Of a stretch of DNA of 64,000 nt, positions 1-8,182 are shown one piece after another. Position 1 is the first letter of the stretch; every line of letters starts with the position of its first letter. The DNA comes from Flavonifractor sp. An82 (GTDB lineage Bacteria > Bacillota > Clostridia > Oscillospirales > Oscillospiraceae). The notes under the pieces were generated by a model, which did no database searches, was not told where the DNA came from, and saw only the letters and a program-made list of their open reading frames with translations. A program made the translations under genes and the position numbers. Location of the stretch: positions 62,001 to 126,000 of the forward strand of contig NZ_NFHG01000005.1 in assembly GCF_002159265.1 (NCBI RefSeq). Reading direction: 5' to 3'.

Positions 1-722
1 ACCTCCACGCCCACATATCCCTGGTAGCAGCCATAGAGGGCGGCAACGGAGAGGCCCAGTACCGCCAGAGCCACCATCAGCTGGAGCTGCTCATACTTGC
101 GCACGGTGCTCACCACCAGCAGTACCAGCAGGAAGGCGGTCAGGTGGAAGGCAAAGAAGCGCATGGACAGACGGGTGGAAATGGACCCAACCAGGGCAAT
201 GCAGATGAAGGCCATGTAGAGGGTCATATAGGGGCCCAGGGTGTCCAACTCCAGCCGGTCACGGGCCCGGGAGGCGCTGCCGATGATGAACAGGCCGGTA
301 ACGGCCATCACGCCCAGCAGGCCATAAGTGTTGTTCCACATCTCATGGGGAGCTACCAGCATGACCAGCATGAACAGGCCCAGGAAGAAGAACCCCGCCC
401 CGCCCACGGCGCCCAGAAAGCGACAGAACAGGCTGCCGTCCCACACCGGGCGGCCGATCTTGTAGATCCATTTACAGATGGCGCAGGGGATATTGATAAT
501 GCCGGTAAACAGCTGACAGGACAGGCTATTGGGCCAGGCCTTGGGCACCGTGCCCTCCCGCCACACAAAGCGGAAGATGGCGCTGCCCCGGAGCTGTCTG
601 GTAAACCACCGTTCCAGGCCGGCACACACCCGGCCGGGCAGGCTGCCTCCCCAGGCATGCCGGACTCCCAACCAGAAGGCCAGGAAGAACCGGACAAAAA
701 GACTGTTTGTTGCGATAGACAT
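1..722 (-). CDS. O-antigen ligase/polymerase-like membrane protein (C-terminus outside window)
   Basis: The frame opens at an ATG with an AAGGAG Shine-Dalgarno and runs without a stop off the left edge, giving 240 residues. After a basic N-terminal stretch the translation holds long hydrophobic segments (for example GFFFLGLFMLVMLVA and LTAFLLVLLVV), so it is a polytopic membrane protein. The arrangement, including the AALYGCYQGYVGVE stretch, resembles O-antigen ligase/polymerase (Wzy_C) proteins, which join or polymerise lipid-linked glycans outside the membrane. It starts 22 bases after a GT4 glycosyltransferase, consistent with a surface polysaccharide operon. The conserved periplasmic loop would lie outside the window, so the family call is moderate. 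Confidence 0.6.
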   Translation of the reverse strand, partial: MSIATNSLFVRFFLAFWLGVRHAWGGSLPGRVCAGLERWFTRQLRGSAIFRFVWREGTVPKAWPNSLSCQLFTGIINIPCAICKWIYKIGRPVWDGSLFCRFLGAVGGAGFFFLGLFMLVMLVAPHEMWNNTYGLLGVMAVTGLFIIGSASRARDRLELDTLGPYMTLYMAFICIALVGSISTRLSMRFFAFHLTAFLLVLLVVSTVRKYEQLQLMVALAVLGLSVAALYGCYQGYVGVE

Positions 723-744
723 ATGGCTTTTTTACTCCTTGGAA

Positions 745-1851
745 TCAGTCGTGAAGAGCCTTCTCATAGACACCGTAAGTGACTTTCGCCATCTTGTGGA
801 TCTCGAACTTCTCCTCAATGGTCCGCAGGGCGTTGGCCCGACACTGTGCGGTAAAGTCGGGGTCCTCCAAAAACCGCTTCATGGCCCCTGCCATGGAGTC
901 GGGATCATCATAGGTCACCAGCAGGCCGCATCCCGCCTCATCGTTGACGATATCGGAGTTGCCCCCCATATCGGTGGCAATCACCGGCAGGCCGGCGGCC
1001 ATGGCCTCGATGATGAGGAAGGACAGCGCCTCGTGCTGAGAAGAATTGACATACAGGTCGGAACCCTTGTACAGGTTCTTGATGTCCTTGCGGAAGCCGA
1101 TGAATTTCACCTGCTCCTCCAGCCCCAGCTCTTTGACCTGGGCCTTGGAGGGCTCCAGCAGGGGGCCGTCCCCTGCCAACACCAGGGTAAAGGGCTTATC
1201 CGTCAGCTGAGTCAGCCGCTTCACCGAGTCGATGAGATACTTGTGTCCTTTGTCGTCGGCGAAACGGGAGGCACACAGCATCACAAACTGGTCCTCAGGC
1301 AGCCCCAGCTCGGAGCGCAGGGTGGATTCAGACCGATCTCCCGCCCATGCCTCCAGATCCACGGCGTTGAAAATGACCTGGATCCGGTCAGCGCTCCAGC
1401 CGTTGACAATGAGCTGTTCCTTGCCCTTGTTGCACACAGCGATCATCTGGTCCTGCCGCTTATCCATCCAACGGTTGGACAGGCGGGTAACAAAATCGTT
1501 TGCCAGTACAAAATGGTTGGTGTACACCACTCGGATCTTCTTGTTGTACTTCTTGGCCAGCAGGGCGGTGTAGTGCTCCCGCAGGTAGTGGCAGTGGATC
1601 AGGTCGATATCCCACTCCCGGCACAGCTGGGCCAGAGCTTTTGCGGCCTGCTTGTCAAACCGGCGGCGCATGGTGATCTGGCGGCAGGGGACTCCCATGG
1701 CCTCCAGCCGCTCCACCAGCAGCCCGCCCTCGTTATAGGCAAAGAAGGGCTGGACCAGTCCGTCGGCGGAGAGGTATTTGACCAGAGTCTCCACATACCG
1801 CTCGGTCCCCGCCTTGCCCGCGTAGTTCAGCAGATAAAGCACCTTCAGCAT
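745..1851 (-). CDS. Glycosyltransferase family 4 (GT-B fold)
   Basis: A 368-residue cytoplasmic glycosyltransferase. The N-terminal Rossmann-like half begins MLKVLYLLNYAGKAGTERYV, the usual GT4 acceptor-domain start. The C-terminal half has the donor-nucleotide signature EALSFLIIEAMAAGLPVIA (E-x7-E type) followed by TDMGGNSDIV, as in retaining GT4 enzymes. It transfers a sugar from a nucleotide-sugar donor, probably in exopolysaccharide or cell-wall glycan synthesis; donor and acceptor cannot be read from the sequence. The ATG has an AAAGGAG ribosome site. It lies 28 bases after prfB and 22 bases before the O-antigen-ligase-like gene, so the three may be cotranscribed. Confidence 0.9.
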   Translation of the reverse strand: MLKVLYLLNYAGKAGTERYVETLVKYLSADGLVQPFFAYNEGGLLVERLEAMGVPCRQITMRRRFDKQAAKALAQLCREWDIDLIHCHYLREHYTALLAKKYNKKIRVVYTNHFVLANDFVTRLSNRWMDKRQDQMIAVCNKGKEQLIVNGWSADRIQVIFNAVDLEAWAGDRSESTLRSELGLPEDQFVMLCASRFADDKGHKYLIDSVKRLTQLTDKPFTLVLAGDGPLLEPSKAQVKELGLEEQVKFIGFRKDIKNLYKGSDLYVNSSQHEALSFLIIEAMAAGLPVIATDMGGNSDIVNDEAGCGLLVTYDDPDSMAGAMKRFLEDPDFTAQCRANALRTIEEKFEIHKMAKVTYGVYEKALHD

Positions 1852-1879
1852 GGCAATGCTCTCCTTTAATATCGGCGGA

Positions 1880-3001
1880 TCACTTCTCCGCCCAGTTGCC
1901 GGTGGCCTCCGCCTTCAGATAGGCATTGATGAACCCGTCCAGGTCGCCGTCCATCACGCCGTTGACATTGCTGGTCTCATAGCCGGTGCGGTTGTCCTTC
2001 ACCAGCTGGTAGGGCATGAATACGTAGGAACGGATCTGGCTGCCCCACTCAATCTTCAGCTGCACGCCCTTGATGTCGGAGATCTTCTCGGCGTGCTGCT
2101 GCATCTTCAGCTCCACCAGCTTGGCCCGCAGCATCCGCAGACAGGTGTCCTTGTTCTGGAACTGACTGCGCTCGGTCTGGCAGGAAACCACGATACCGGT
2201 AGCGTGGTGGATCAGACGGACGGCGGAGGAGGTCTTGTTGATGTGCTGACCACCGGCGCCGGAGGAACGGAAGACCTGCATCTCGTAGTCCTCGGGCCGG
2301 ATCTCCACGTCGGCGTCCTCGGGCAGGTCGGGCATGACCTCAATGGCGGCAAAGGAGGTCTGCCGCCGGGCGTTGGCGTCAAAGGGGGACACCCGCACCA
2401 GCCGGTGAACACCGTGCTCGCTGCGCAGGTGGCCGTAGGCGTTCTCACCCTCGATGAGGATGGTGGCGCTCTTCAGACCGGCCTCATCGCCGTCCAGATA
2501 GTCCAGGGTCTTGCAGGTGAAGCCATGGCGCTCCGCCCAGCGGGTGTACATTCGGAAGAGCATCTGGGCCCAGTCCTGAGCCTCGGTACCGCCGGCACCG
2601 GCGTGGAAGGTAAGGATGGCGTTGGAGTTGTCATACTCGCCGGTGAAGAGGGTGGACAGCTTGGCCTCCTCGATGTCGGCCTCCAGCTTAGCAAACCCTT
2701 CTTCCAGCTCAGGGACCAGGCTCTCGTCCTCCATCTCGTTGCCCAGCTCACACAGGGTCATCAGGTCCTCCCACTGGCCCTGCCGCTTCTCCTGGCCCTC
2801 GATCTTGTCCCGCAGGTTCTTGACCCGCTGCTGTACCTTCTGGGCCTTCTCCAGGTTGTCCCAGAAGCCGTCAGAGGCAGACTCAGACTCCAGCATCTCA
2901 GCCTCCCGCCGGGCGGCGTCCAGACCCAGAGCCTGCTCCAGCTCATCCAACTCCGGCCGCAGGTTATTGAGCTTAACCTTATATTCATCAAACTGTAACA
3001 T
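1880..3001 (-). CDS. prfB: Peptide chain release factor 2, no programmed frameshift
   Basis: RF2 recognises UGA and UAA stop codons and triggers peptide release. From the chosen ATG the protein has 373 residues, with the SPF anticodon-like tripeptide at 205-207 and the catalytic GGQ at 250-252, the same numbering as E. coli RF2. An in-frame upstream ATG exists at 3058 but has no family-like sequence before MLQFDEYKVKL, so the start at 3001 behind GAGAGTGG is preferred. Most bacterial prfB genes need a +1 frameshift near codon 25; here the N-terminal region reads in one frame with no internal stop. A glycosyltransferase gene follows. Confidence 0.95.
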   Translation of the reverse strand: MLQFDEYKVKLNNLRPELDELEQALGLDAARREAEMLESESASDGFWDNLEKAQKVQQRVKNLRDKIEGQEKRQGQWEDLMTLCELGNEMEDESLVPELEEGFAKLEADIEEAKLSTLFTGEYDNSNAILTFHAGAGGTEAQDWAQMLFRMYTRWAERHGFTCKTLDYLDGDEAGLKSATILIEGENAYGHLRSEHGVHRLVRVSPFDANARRQTSFAAIEVMPDLPEDADVEIRPEDYEMQVFRSSGAGGQHINKTSSAVRLIHHATGIVVSCQTERSQFQNKDTCLRMLRAKLVELKMQQHAEKISDIKGVQLKIEWGSQIRSYVFMPYQLVKDNRTGYETSNVNGVMDGDLDGFINAYLKAEATGNWAEK

Positions 3002-3076
3002 AGATCCACTCTCATTTCCGTAAAATAGCCCTACTATTATATCCAACCGCGGCACCAATGTAAAGAGAGGGGCATC

Positions 3077-3105
3077 AAAAAACCGCCCGAAGCCGGGCGG
3101 TTTTT
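3077..3105. terminator. Bidirectional intrinsic terminator
   Basis: A GC stem (CCGCCCG / CGGGCGG) with a 4-base loop is flanked by an A tract and a T tract, so it can end transcription in either direction. On the minus strand it follows the 34-codon ORF at 3121-3225 and lies upstream of prfB. Confidence 0.8.
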
Positions 3106-3120
3106 ATGTGAGATTCTGCT

Positions 3121-3225
3121 TCATCGGTCACTGGCAGACCAGGCCGGATCACAAAAGATCAAATCATCCACATCTCCGCTGGGACCAGTGCGCTGAACGG
3201 TATCGTCATGCGGGTACTGCTTCAT
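3121..3225 (-). CDS. Predicted 34-residue small protein, function unknown
   Basis: The ORF starts at an ATG preceded by GGAAGGAGGG with a 6-base spacer, a very strong ribosome site, and is followed 15 bases later by an intrinsic terminator. Ribosome site, ORF and terminator make a compact transcription unit between the tRNA promoter and prfB. The peptide is hydrophilic and acidic in its middle, with a single cysteine and the end DPAWSASDR; no signal or membrane segment is visible. I recognise no family. The frame stays open further upstream, but that part overlaps the tRNA genes and has no coding character. Confidence 0.5.
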   Translation of the reverse strand: MKQYPHDDTVQRTGPSGDVDDLIFCDPAWSASDR

Positions 3226-3320
3226 GGGTTTCCCTCCTTCCGGTGTATACGTATCAGTATATGCCGGAGGGGCGGAAAGATGTGTACGATTCCTGTCGCA
3301 GGATTTTTTGAAATTAGGGG

Positions 3321-3349
3321 TTGACACAGCTTCCCTGCTGTGGTATTCT
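3321..3349 (+). promoter_or_regulatory. Sigma-A promoter of the tRNA-Leu/tRNA-fMet unit
   Basis: TTGACA, a 17-base spacer and TATTCT stand 40 bases before the tRNA-Leu gene. The -35 is perfect and the -10 matches 4 of 6, as expected for a stable RNA promoter. Confidence 0.75.
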
Positions 3350-3388
3350 AATTGGGCACTCAAGAAACGCGAGATCGGAGCCCTCCAC

Positions 3389-3475
3389 GCCGGAGTGGCG
3401 GAATTGGCAGACGCCCGGGACTTAAAATCCCGTGGGAGTAATCCCGTGCCGGTTCGATCCCGGTCTCCGGCACCA
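3389..3475 (+). tRNA. tRNA-Leu (anticodon TAA)
   Basis: An 87-base type II tRNA. The acceptor stem GCCGGAG pairs with CTCCGGC, the anticodon loop ACTTAAAAT carries TAA, a long variable arm (GTGGGAGTAATCCCGT) follows, the T arm contains GGTTCGATCC, and CCA is encoded. The long variable arm and anticodon identify leucine. Three bases separate it from the next tRNA. Confidence 0.96.
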
Positions 3476-3478
3476 TAT

Positions 3479-3555
<77 letters not shown>

Positions 3556-3556
3556 T

Positions 3557-3598
3557 AAAAGCCTTGAAATCGAAAGATTTTAAGGCTTTTCTTTTTTT
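3557..3598 (+). terminator. Intrinsic terminator of the tRNA unit
   Basis: An imperfect AT-rich stem (AAAAGCCTT...AAATC / GATTT...AAGGCTTTT) with a GAAA loop is followed by CTTTTTTTC directly after the fMet tRNA. Confidence 0.85.
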
Positions 3599-3682
3599 CA
3601 AAACAAATTGATTGGCTTTTCTGACATACGCTTCAAAGACACAGATCACCTTACAAGCGGTCAAAACTACACTGCAAATACC

Positions 3683-3720
3683 GACCGCCATCCCAGCGCC
3701 TGTGCGCTGAGATGGCGGTC
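3683..3720 (-). terminator. Stem-loop downstream of the moeA-PBP gene
   Basis: GACCGCCATC and GATGGCGGTC pair, with inner CAGCGC/GCGCTG pairing, 25 bases after the stop codon. The following GGTATTTGC is only weakly U-rich, so this is a strong hairpin and a moderate terminator. The bases between the tRNA terminator and this hairpin show no gene. Confidence 0.5.
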
Positions 3721-3744
3721 TTCTTAAAATATTTGGTTCACAGC

Positions 3745-5652
3745 TCAGAAATGCCGCCGGACCTGGCCGGGGTGATCCAGGGTGTAGCCCCCCAGCCCCT
3801 CCAGCCGGACGCGGAACTCCGGCGAGGCCAGCGTTTCCAAGAGACGCCGGACCATGGGGGTGTCCCAGGCGTAGTCGGGGATGAGAAGGTCGTACTGCTC
3901 CACGCACACGGGCAGGAAGTCCAGCCCATACAGCCGGGCGGCGGACCAGATGCCCATGCCCGCGTCAGCGGTACCCGAGGCAATCTGGGCGGCCACCGAG
4001 GTGTGGGTGAACTCCTCCCGGTCGTAGCCGTAGATCTGGGAGCGGTCCACGTTTTCCTGCTTGCACAGATAATCGGCCAGGATGCGGGTGCCCGAGCCCT
4101 TTTGCCGGTTCACATACCGCAGGCCCGGCCGGACGATATCCCGGAAGCCCGAAAGTCCCAGAGGATTGCCGGGGGCCACCATCAGCCCCTGGGTACGGCC
4201 CACGCACTCCACCTGATACACCCCGCCGTTGGGGAAGTATTTTTCCAGGTAGGCGGTGTTGTAGGTGCCGTCGGCCTCGTTCAGCAGGTGACAGCCCGCC
4301 GCGTGGGTCCTCCCCTGGCGGATAGCCATGATTCCGCCCATGGAGCCCACGTGGGAGGAGCTCATAAAGACGGTGGGGTCGGCACTGTGCATCAGGTCGG
4401 ACACCTCGTCCAGCAGGGGGTCGTGGCTGCCGATGACCACCAGGGTACGCTCCAGCTCGGCAGCGGGGCGGAGGAGCTGGACCGTGACCCGCTCTCCTGC
4501 CTCATATCCCTCGGTACCCTGGGGGATCTCCACAATGCCGTCGGCCTTCATAAAGGAGGATACCACGCCGCTCCCCCGGGCCAGAGGGGAGGCCACCAGC
4601 TTCTCCCCCACCTTGCCCATGCGCACCCGCACAAATTCCCGGTACTTGAGGCCGGACACCACGCTGCGGGCCAGGGTAGCCTCCACCGTAGGGGCGTTCG
4701 GCCCTTTGAGGCCGGTGAACTCTTCCACCAGCGGCTTTAAAAGCTGCTGGATGACCAGGATACCCGACACGGGGTAGCCCGGCACACCCAGGATGGGCAC
4801 GCTGCCCTTACAGCCCAGGATGGCCGGCTTGCCGGGCTTGATGGCCAGGCCGTGGCAGAACACCTCCCCCACCTCCCGGATGACGGCGGCGGAGTAGTCC
4901 TCCCGCCCCGCCGAGGACCCGGCGTTGAGAATCACTATGTCGCACTGACCGGCGGCCGCCTCCACGGCGGCGCGGATGTCTTCCTTCACGTCCTTCACGA
5001 TGGGGAAGGTACGGGGTAGTGCCCCCCACTCCTCCAGCATGGCGGAGAAGATGGAGGAGTTGAACTCCAGCACGTCGCCGGGATTGGGGTCGGCGGTGGG
5101 AGGCACCACCTCGTCCCCGGTGGGGATGATGCCCACCACAGGGCGGGCAAACACGTTCACTTCCAGCACGCCCCCGGCGAGCATAGAGCCGATGGCGGCG
5201 GGGGTGATGGCGGTGCGTCCGGGAAGGATCATCTCTCCGGCGCAGATATCCTCGCCGATCTGCCGGACATGCTGCCAGGGGGCCACGGCGTCGTGGAGAA
5301 CGGCAGTCGTATCCTCCCACACCACGTCCTCGATCATCACCACGGCGTCCCGCCCATCGGGGAGGGGATCGCCGGTGTCCACCACCGTGTACTGTTCGGC
5401 GGCCAGCCGCACCGGGGTGGTGTCGCTGGCCCCGAAGGTGTGCCGGGCAGTGACGGCGATGCCGTCCATGGCGCAGGCCGGGTAGTGGGGGGCGCAGATG
5501 TGGGCATAGACCGCCCCGGCAGTGATCCGCCCCCGGGCCTGGGGGACCGGGACAGTCTCCGTGCGGGGGGCAAAGCCCCGCTGGCGCAGGAAGGCGGGAT
5601 ATTCATCCAATGCCTGCTCCAGAGGCATATTGGTGAGATAGTTAAAGGCCAT
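3745..5652 (-). CDS. MoeA-type molybdopterin molybdo/tungstotransferase fused to a periplasmic-binding-like domain
   Basis: A 635-residue two-domain protein. Residues about 1-400 are MoeA: MoaB/Mog-like signatures PTGDEVVPP, LNAGSSAGREDY, GLAIKPGKPAILG and GVPGYPVSG are present. The remainder (from about 435, SHDPLLDEVSDLM) is a substrate-binding-protein-like domain of the LysR-C/PBP type with no signal peptide, so it is cytoplasmic. MoeA inserts the oxyanion into adenylated molybdopterin; the extra domain may bind molybdate or tungstate. This fusion is a known architecture in anaerobes; its metal preference is inference. The ATG is preceded by AGGAGGAAG. The frame continues upstream inside moeA, but that part is not homologous. 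It lies 13 bases after moeA. Confidence 0.88.
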   Translation of the reverse strand: MAFNYLTNMPLEQALDEYPAFLRQRGFAPRTETVPVPQARGRITAGAVYAHICAPHYPACAMDGIAVTARHTFGASDTTPVRLAAEQYTVVDTGDPLPDGRDAVVMIEDVVWEDTTAVLHDAVAPWQHVRQIGEDICAGEMILPGRTAITPAAIGSMLAGGVLEVNVFARPVVGIIPTGDEVVPPTADPNPGDVLEFNSSIFSAMLEEWGALPRTFPIVKDVKEDIRAAVEAAAGQCDIVILNAGSSAGREDYSAAVIREVGEVFCHGLAIKPGKPAILGCKGSVPILGVPGYPVSGILVIQQLLKPLVEEFTGLKGPNAPTVEATLARSVVSGLKYREFVRVRMGKVGEKLVASPLARGSGVVSSFMKADGIVEIPQGTEGYEAGERVTVQLLRPAAELERTLVVIGSHDPLLDEVSDLMHSADPTVFMSSSHVGSMGGIMAIRQGRTHAAGCHLLNEADGTYNTAYLEKYFPNGGVYQVECVGRTQGLMVAPGNPLGLSGFRDIVRPGLRYVNRQKGSGTRILADYLCKQENVDRSQIYGYDREEFTHTSVAAQIASGTADAGMGIWSAARLYGLDFLPVCVEQYDLLIPDYAWDTPMVRRLLETLASPEFRVRLEGLGGYTLDHPGQVRRHF

Positions 5653-5665
5653 GGCAATCTTCCTC

Positions 5666-6889
5666 CTATTGAGCGGTAAAGGTGATGACCGGGATCTCCG
5701 TTCCGGCGGCGAAGCCCTCGCAGTCCCGGGGGATGCAGAAATAGCCGTCCGCCCCGGCCAGCGTGGTGATGAGCCCAGACTTGCCCCGGATGGGGCGGGC
5801 CAGCAGCGTTCCGTTTTCCTCGTGCAGGAAGACCCCGTTGTACTGGGCCCGGCCGTGGTTGGCACCCACTGTCTCGGTGAGGATGGCCTTGAGGGCCCGG
5901 CGGCGGATGGTCCTCCCCTCCAGCCGTGCCAGCAGGGGGCAGACAAAGAGGTGGGTGGAAAAGAGGGCGGCCACCGGGTGGCCGGGGAGCCCCATCAGGG
6001 GCTTTTTCCCTGCGCGGGCCAGCAGGGTGGGCTTTCCGGGCTTCATGGCGACGCCGTGGAAGAGGAGCTCCCCGAAGGAGGAGAGTACTGTCACGGCGGC
6101 GTCCCTGGTACCCACCGAGCTTCCGCCCGAGAGGACCACCAGGTCATTTTCCGCCAGAGCCTGTGCCACTCCGGCGCGGAGGGCGGGCTCGTTGTCGGGG
6201 AAGATACCGTATTGGGTCACCCGTGCCCCCGCCTGGGTGAGCACCGCCCCCACCAGGGGGGCGTTCACGTCCCGGACCTCACCGGGGCCGGGGACCCGCT
6301 CCGGAGGCACAATCTCGTCCCCGGTGGAGAGCACCCCCACCCGCACCCGGGGAAGCACCGGAACTTCCGTCACCCCCAGGGCGGCCAGCGCCCCGATGTC
6401 CTGGGGCTGGAGCCGCCGGGAGGCAGGCAGGACCAGGTCCCCCGGCTTCACGTCGTCTCCTTTGAAAATGAGGTTATTGCCCGGGGCAACGCTCTTGAGG
6501 ATGCCGATGGTGCCGTCGCCGTAATCCTCGCTGTACTCCACCATCTGTACCCCGTCGGCCCCCGGAGGAAGGGCGCCGCCGGTGGGGATGGCCATGCACT
6601 GGTCCGGGCCCACGGTCCCCGGGGGGGCCTCCCCCATGAGCACCTCTCCCACCCGGGTGAGGAGGGCTGGGAAGGCATCGGAACAGCCAAAGGTGTCGGC
6701 AGAGCGGAGCGCGTAGCCGTCCACGGTAGAGCGGTCGAAGCCGGGGACGAACTCGGACGCCCGGATATCAGAAGCCAGTACCCGGCCCAGGGCGTCATCC
6801 AGCGGGACGGTCTCAGCCGGGCGGTCCAGAGGGGTAAAGGCGGTCCGGATCAGATCCAGCACCTCGTCGGGAGTTTTGACGGTGAGCAT
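5666..6889 (-). CDS. moeA: Molybdopterin molybdotransferase MoeA
   Basis: A cytoplasmic Moco-biosynthesis enzyme of about 407 residues that inserts Mo or W into activated molybdopterin. All MoeA landmarks are visible: DRSTVDGYA near residue 50, IPTGGALPPGADGVQMVE, STGDEIVPP, LSGGSSVGTRDA, MKPGKPTLLA and GLPGHPVAA. An ATG three codons upstream (6898) directly abuts AGGAG, so the ATG at 6889, nine bases from AGGAG, is preferred. The gene leads the moeA / moeA-PBP pair and sits beside a pterin-dependent aldehyde oxidoreductase operon, so one of the two transferases may be specialised for tungsten. Confidence 0.93.
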   Translation of the reverse strand: MLTVKTPDEVLDLIRTAFTPLDRPAETVPLDDALGRVLASDIRASEFVPGFDRSTVDGYALRSADTFGCSDAFPALLTRVGEVLMGEAPPGTVGPDQCMAIPTGGALPPGADGVQMVEYSEDYGDGTIGILKSVAPGNNLIFKGDDVKPGDLVLPASRRLQPQDIGALAALGVTEVPVLPRVRVGVLSTGDEIVPPERVPGPGEVRDVNAPLVGAVLTQAGARVTQYGIFPDNEPALRAGVAQALAENDLVVLSGGSSVGTRDAAVTVLSSFGELLFHGVAMKPGKPTLLARAGKKPLMGLPGHPVAALFSTHLFVCPLLARLEGRTIRRRALKAILTETVGANHGRAQYNGVFLHEENGTLLARPIRGKSGLITTLAGADGYFCIPRDCEGFAAGTEIPVITFTAQ

Positions 6890-6987
6890 GTTCCTCATCT
6901 CCTGTGGAGAGGGGCTTGTGCCCCTCCGCTAAAATAGTGGTAATCAAGCCGCTGGCCGGACAGGGGCGGCGTCCTGGAACTGGAGTA

Positions 6988-7896
6988 TCAGGTGCTCCCG
7001 CTTGCCGGCTTCTCCGGATCGGAGAGGGAGAAGTAGTCCAGCACGAAGGACCGGAAGGTCCGCCCCAGAGCGGTGAGGTGCTTGGTGCGCTTGAAGCAGA
7101 CCATCATCCTTCGGCTGAATTTGGCGTTGGACAGGCGCACCAGCCGGATGTGCCGGTCGGCCCGGTAGCGTTCGGCGCACCCCTCGGGCACGAAACCCAG
7201 GGCCAGTCCGGCGGCGATGAGCTGCCGGTGCTGCTCCCGGTCGTCGGTGAGGCAGCGCACCCGCAGGCTGAGGTTGAGGCCGGTACAGAGGTAATAGGGC
7301 TCCTCGATATAGAGCTTGTCCCGGTTGAGGAAAACAAAGGACTCCCCATTCAGCTCCTGGGGCAGCACCGCGGGCCGGTCGGCCAGAGGGTGGGCGGCGT
7401 TCACCGCCAGAAAATAGGGCTCGTCCCGGAGAAATACCCCGCGGAATTTGCGGTACCGGTTCTCGTCGGGGTAGAGGAGCATGTCGTAGCGGTTGATGTC
7501 GGGCAGCTCCTCCCCCTCAATGCCGCAGCGCAGATCGTAGTTCACCTGGGGGCAGATGCGGGCAAAGGATACCAGGCAGTCGGAGAGCAGGTGGTCCGAC
7601 TCGAAGAGCCCCACGGTCAGCCGGGCAGCGTCCCCGGCGGAGAGCTCACTCAGATCCAGCAGGGTGTCGTCCAGTGTGCGCAGCATAGTCCGTGCGCTGG
7701 AGAGGAAGCGCTCCCCCGCCTCGTTGAGGACCACCCGCTTCCCCCGCCGCTCAAAGAGGGGAGCGCCCAGCTCCTCCTCCAGCTTGGAGATGCTTTTGGA
7801 GAGGGATGGCTGGCTCAGGTGGAGGGAGTCGGCCGCCTTGGAGAGATTTTGCAGCTGGGCGGCGGTGACGAAATAGCGGATCTGGGGGATATTCAT
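6988..7896 (-). CDS. LysR-family transcriptional regulator
   Basis: A 302-residue LTTR. The N-terminal winged helix-turn-helix covers about residues 1-60 (ITP-like start MNIPQIRYFVTAAQ, then SKAADSLHLSQPSLSKSISK and LFERRGKRV). The C-terminal two-lobed effector domain follows. The start has TAGGAGG seven bases upstream. It is divergent from the tungsten oxidoreductase operon and lies 98 bases before moeA on the same strand, the usual position for a regulator of both sides. The effector (aldehyde, molybdate or tungstate) is unknown. Confidence 0.92.
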   Translation of the reverse strand: MNIPQIRYFVTAAQLQNLSKAADSLHLSQPSLSKSISKLEEELGAPLFERRGKRVVLNEAGERFLSSARTMLRTLDDTLLDLSELSAGDAARLTVGLFESDHLLSDCLVSFARICPQVNYDLRCGIEGEELPDINRYDMLLYPDENRYRKFRGVFLRDEPYFLAVNAAHPLADRPAVLPQELNGESFVFLNRDKLYIEEPYYLCTGLNLSLRVRCLTDDREQHRQLIAAGLALGFVPEGCAERYRADRHIRLVRLSNAKFSRRMMVCFKRTKHLTALGRTFRSFVLDYFSLSDPEKPASGST

Positions 7897-7910
7897 GGCT
7901 GCCTCCTACT

Positions 7911-7927
7911 TATAACCTGCGGCTATA
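7911..7927. promoter_or_regulatory. Candidate LysR operator
   Basis: TATAACCTGCGGCTATA has inverted TATA ends and contains a T-N11-A core, the general LTTR motif. It sits 15 bases before the lysR start codon, as expected for autoregulation. A single match to a loose consensus, so tentative. Confidence 0.35.
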
Positions 7928-8025
7928 TCAACTGTCCGCCGGAAGGCTTCCATCGGCGGAAAAACAGGGGCGCACGCCCGGCAGGGTTGGAGATTTCGTG
8001 GGCTTTTTCGCCAAATATGCCCCCC

Positions 8026-8054
8026 TTGTTTTTCCAATTATAAGCCTTTTTATA
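8026..8054 (+). promoter_or_regulatory. Candidate promoter of the tungsten oxidoreductase operon
   Basis: TTGTTT, 17 bases, TTTATA within the AT-rich part of the divergent region, giving a leader of about 120 bases before the first gene. The match to sigma-A consensus is partial, compatible with an activator-dependent promoter. No Moco riboswitch could be confidently recognised in the leader. Confidence 0.35.
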
Positions 8055-8138
8055 TAGAAAAGCAATATAGAAACCGATCAGTCTTCTTTACAGTACCAGG
8101 CGTATTGATTAAACTGAAAATAGCCAGTATAACAAAAA

Positions 8139-8182
8139 GGAGGTGGCACTCGAGTCCCGCGCCGCGGGATTTGAGGCAAGCT
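8139..8182 (+). promoter_or_regulatory. Shine-Dalgarno separated from the start codon by a 12-bp hairpin
   Basis: A near-perfect ribosome site (AAAAAGGAGGTGG, core 8139-8145) lies far from the ATG at 8183. Between them, CTCGAGTCCCGC (8149-8160) pairs over 12 base pairs, including two G-U pairs, with GCGGGATTTGAG (8164-8175) around a GCC loop. Folding the hairpin brings the Shine-Dalgarno to about 10 bases from the ATG. This resembles phage T4 gene 38, where a hairpin shortens the distance. Confidence 0.6.

Noticed and set aside
1880-3058. Programmed frameshift in prfB
   Set aside because: Looked for the CTT-TGA slip site around codon 25; the reading frame is continuous from the ATG at 3001.
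5653-5946. N-terminal extension of the moeA-PBP fusion
   Set aside because: The frame stays open into moeA, but the sequence has no MoeA character, and AGGAGGAAG points to the ATG at 5652.
7960-8140. Moco/tungsten riboswitch upstream of the aldehyde oxidoreductase operon
   Set aside because: The location is right, but I could not match the conserved core of the Moco RNA; only the hairpin next to the ATG is clear.
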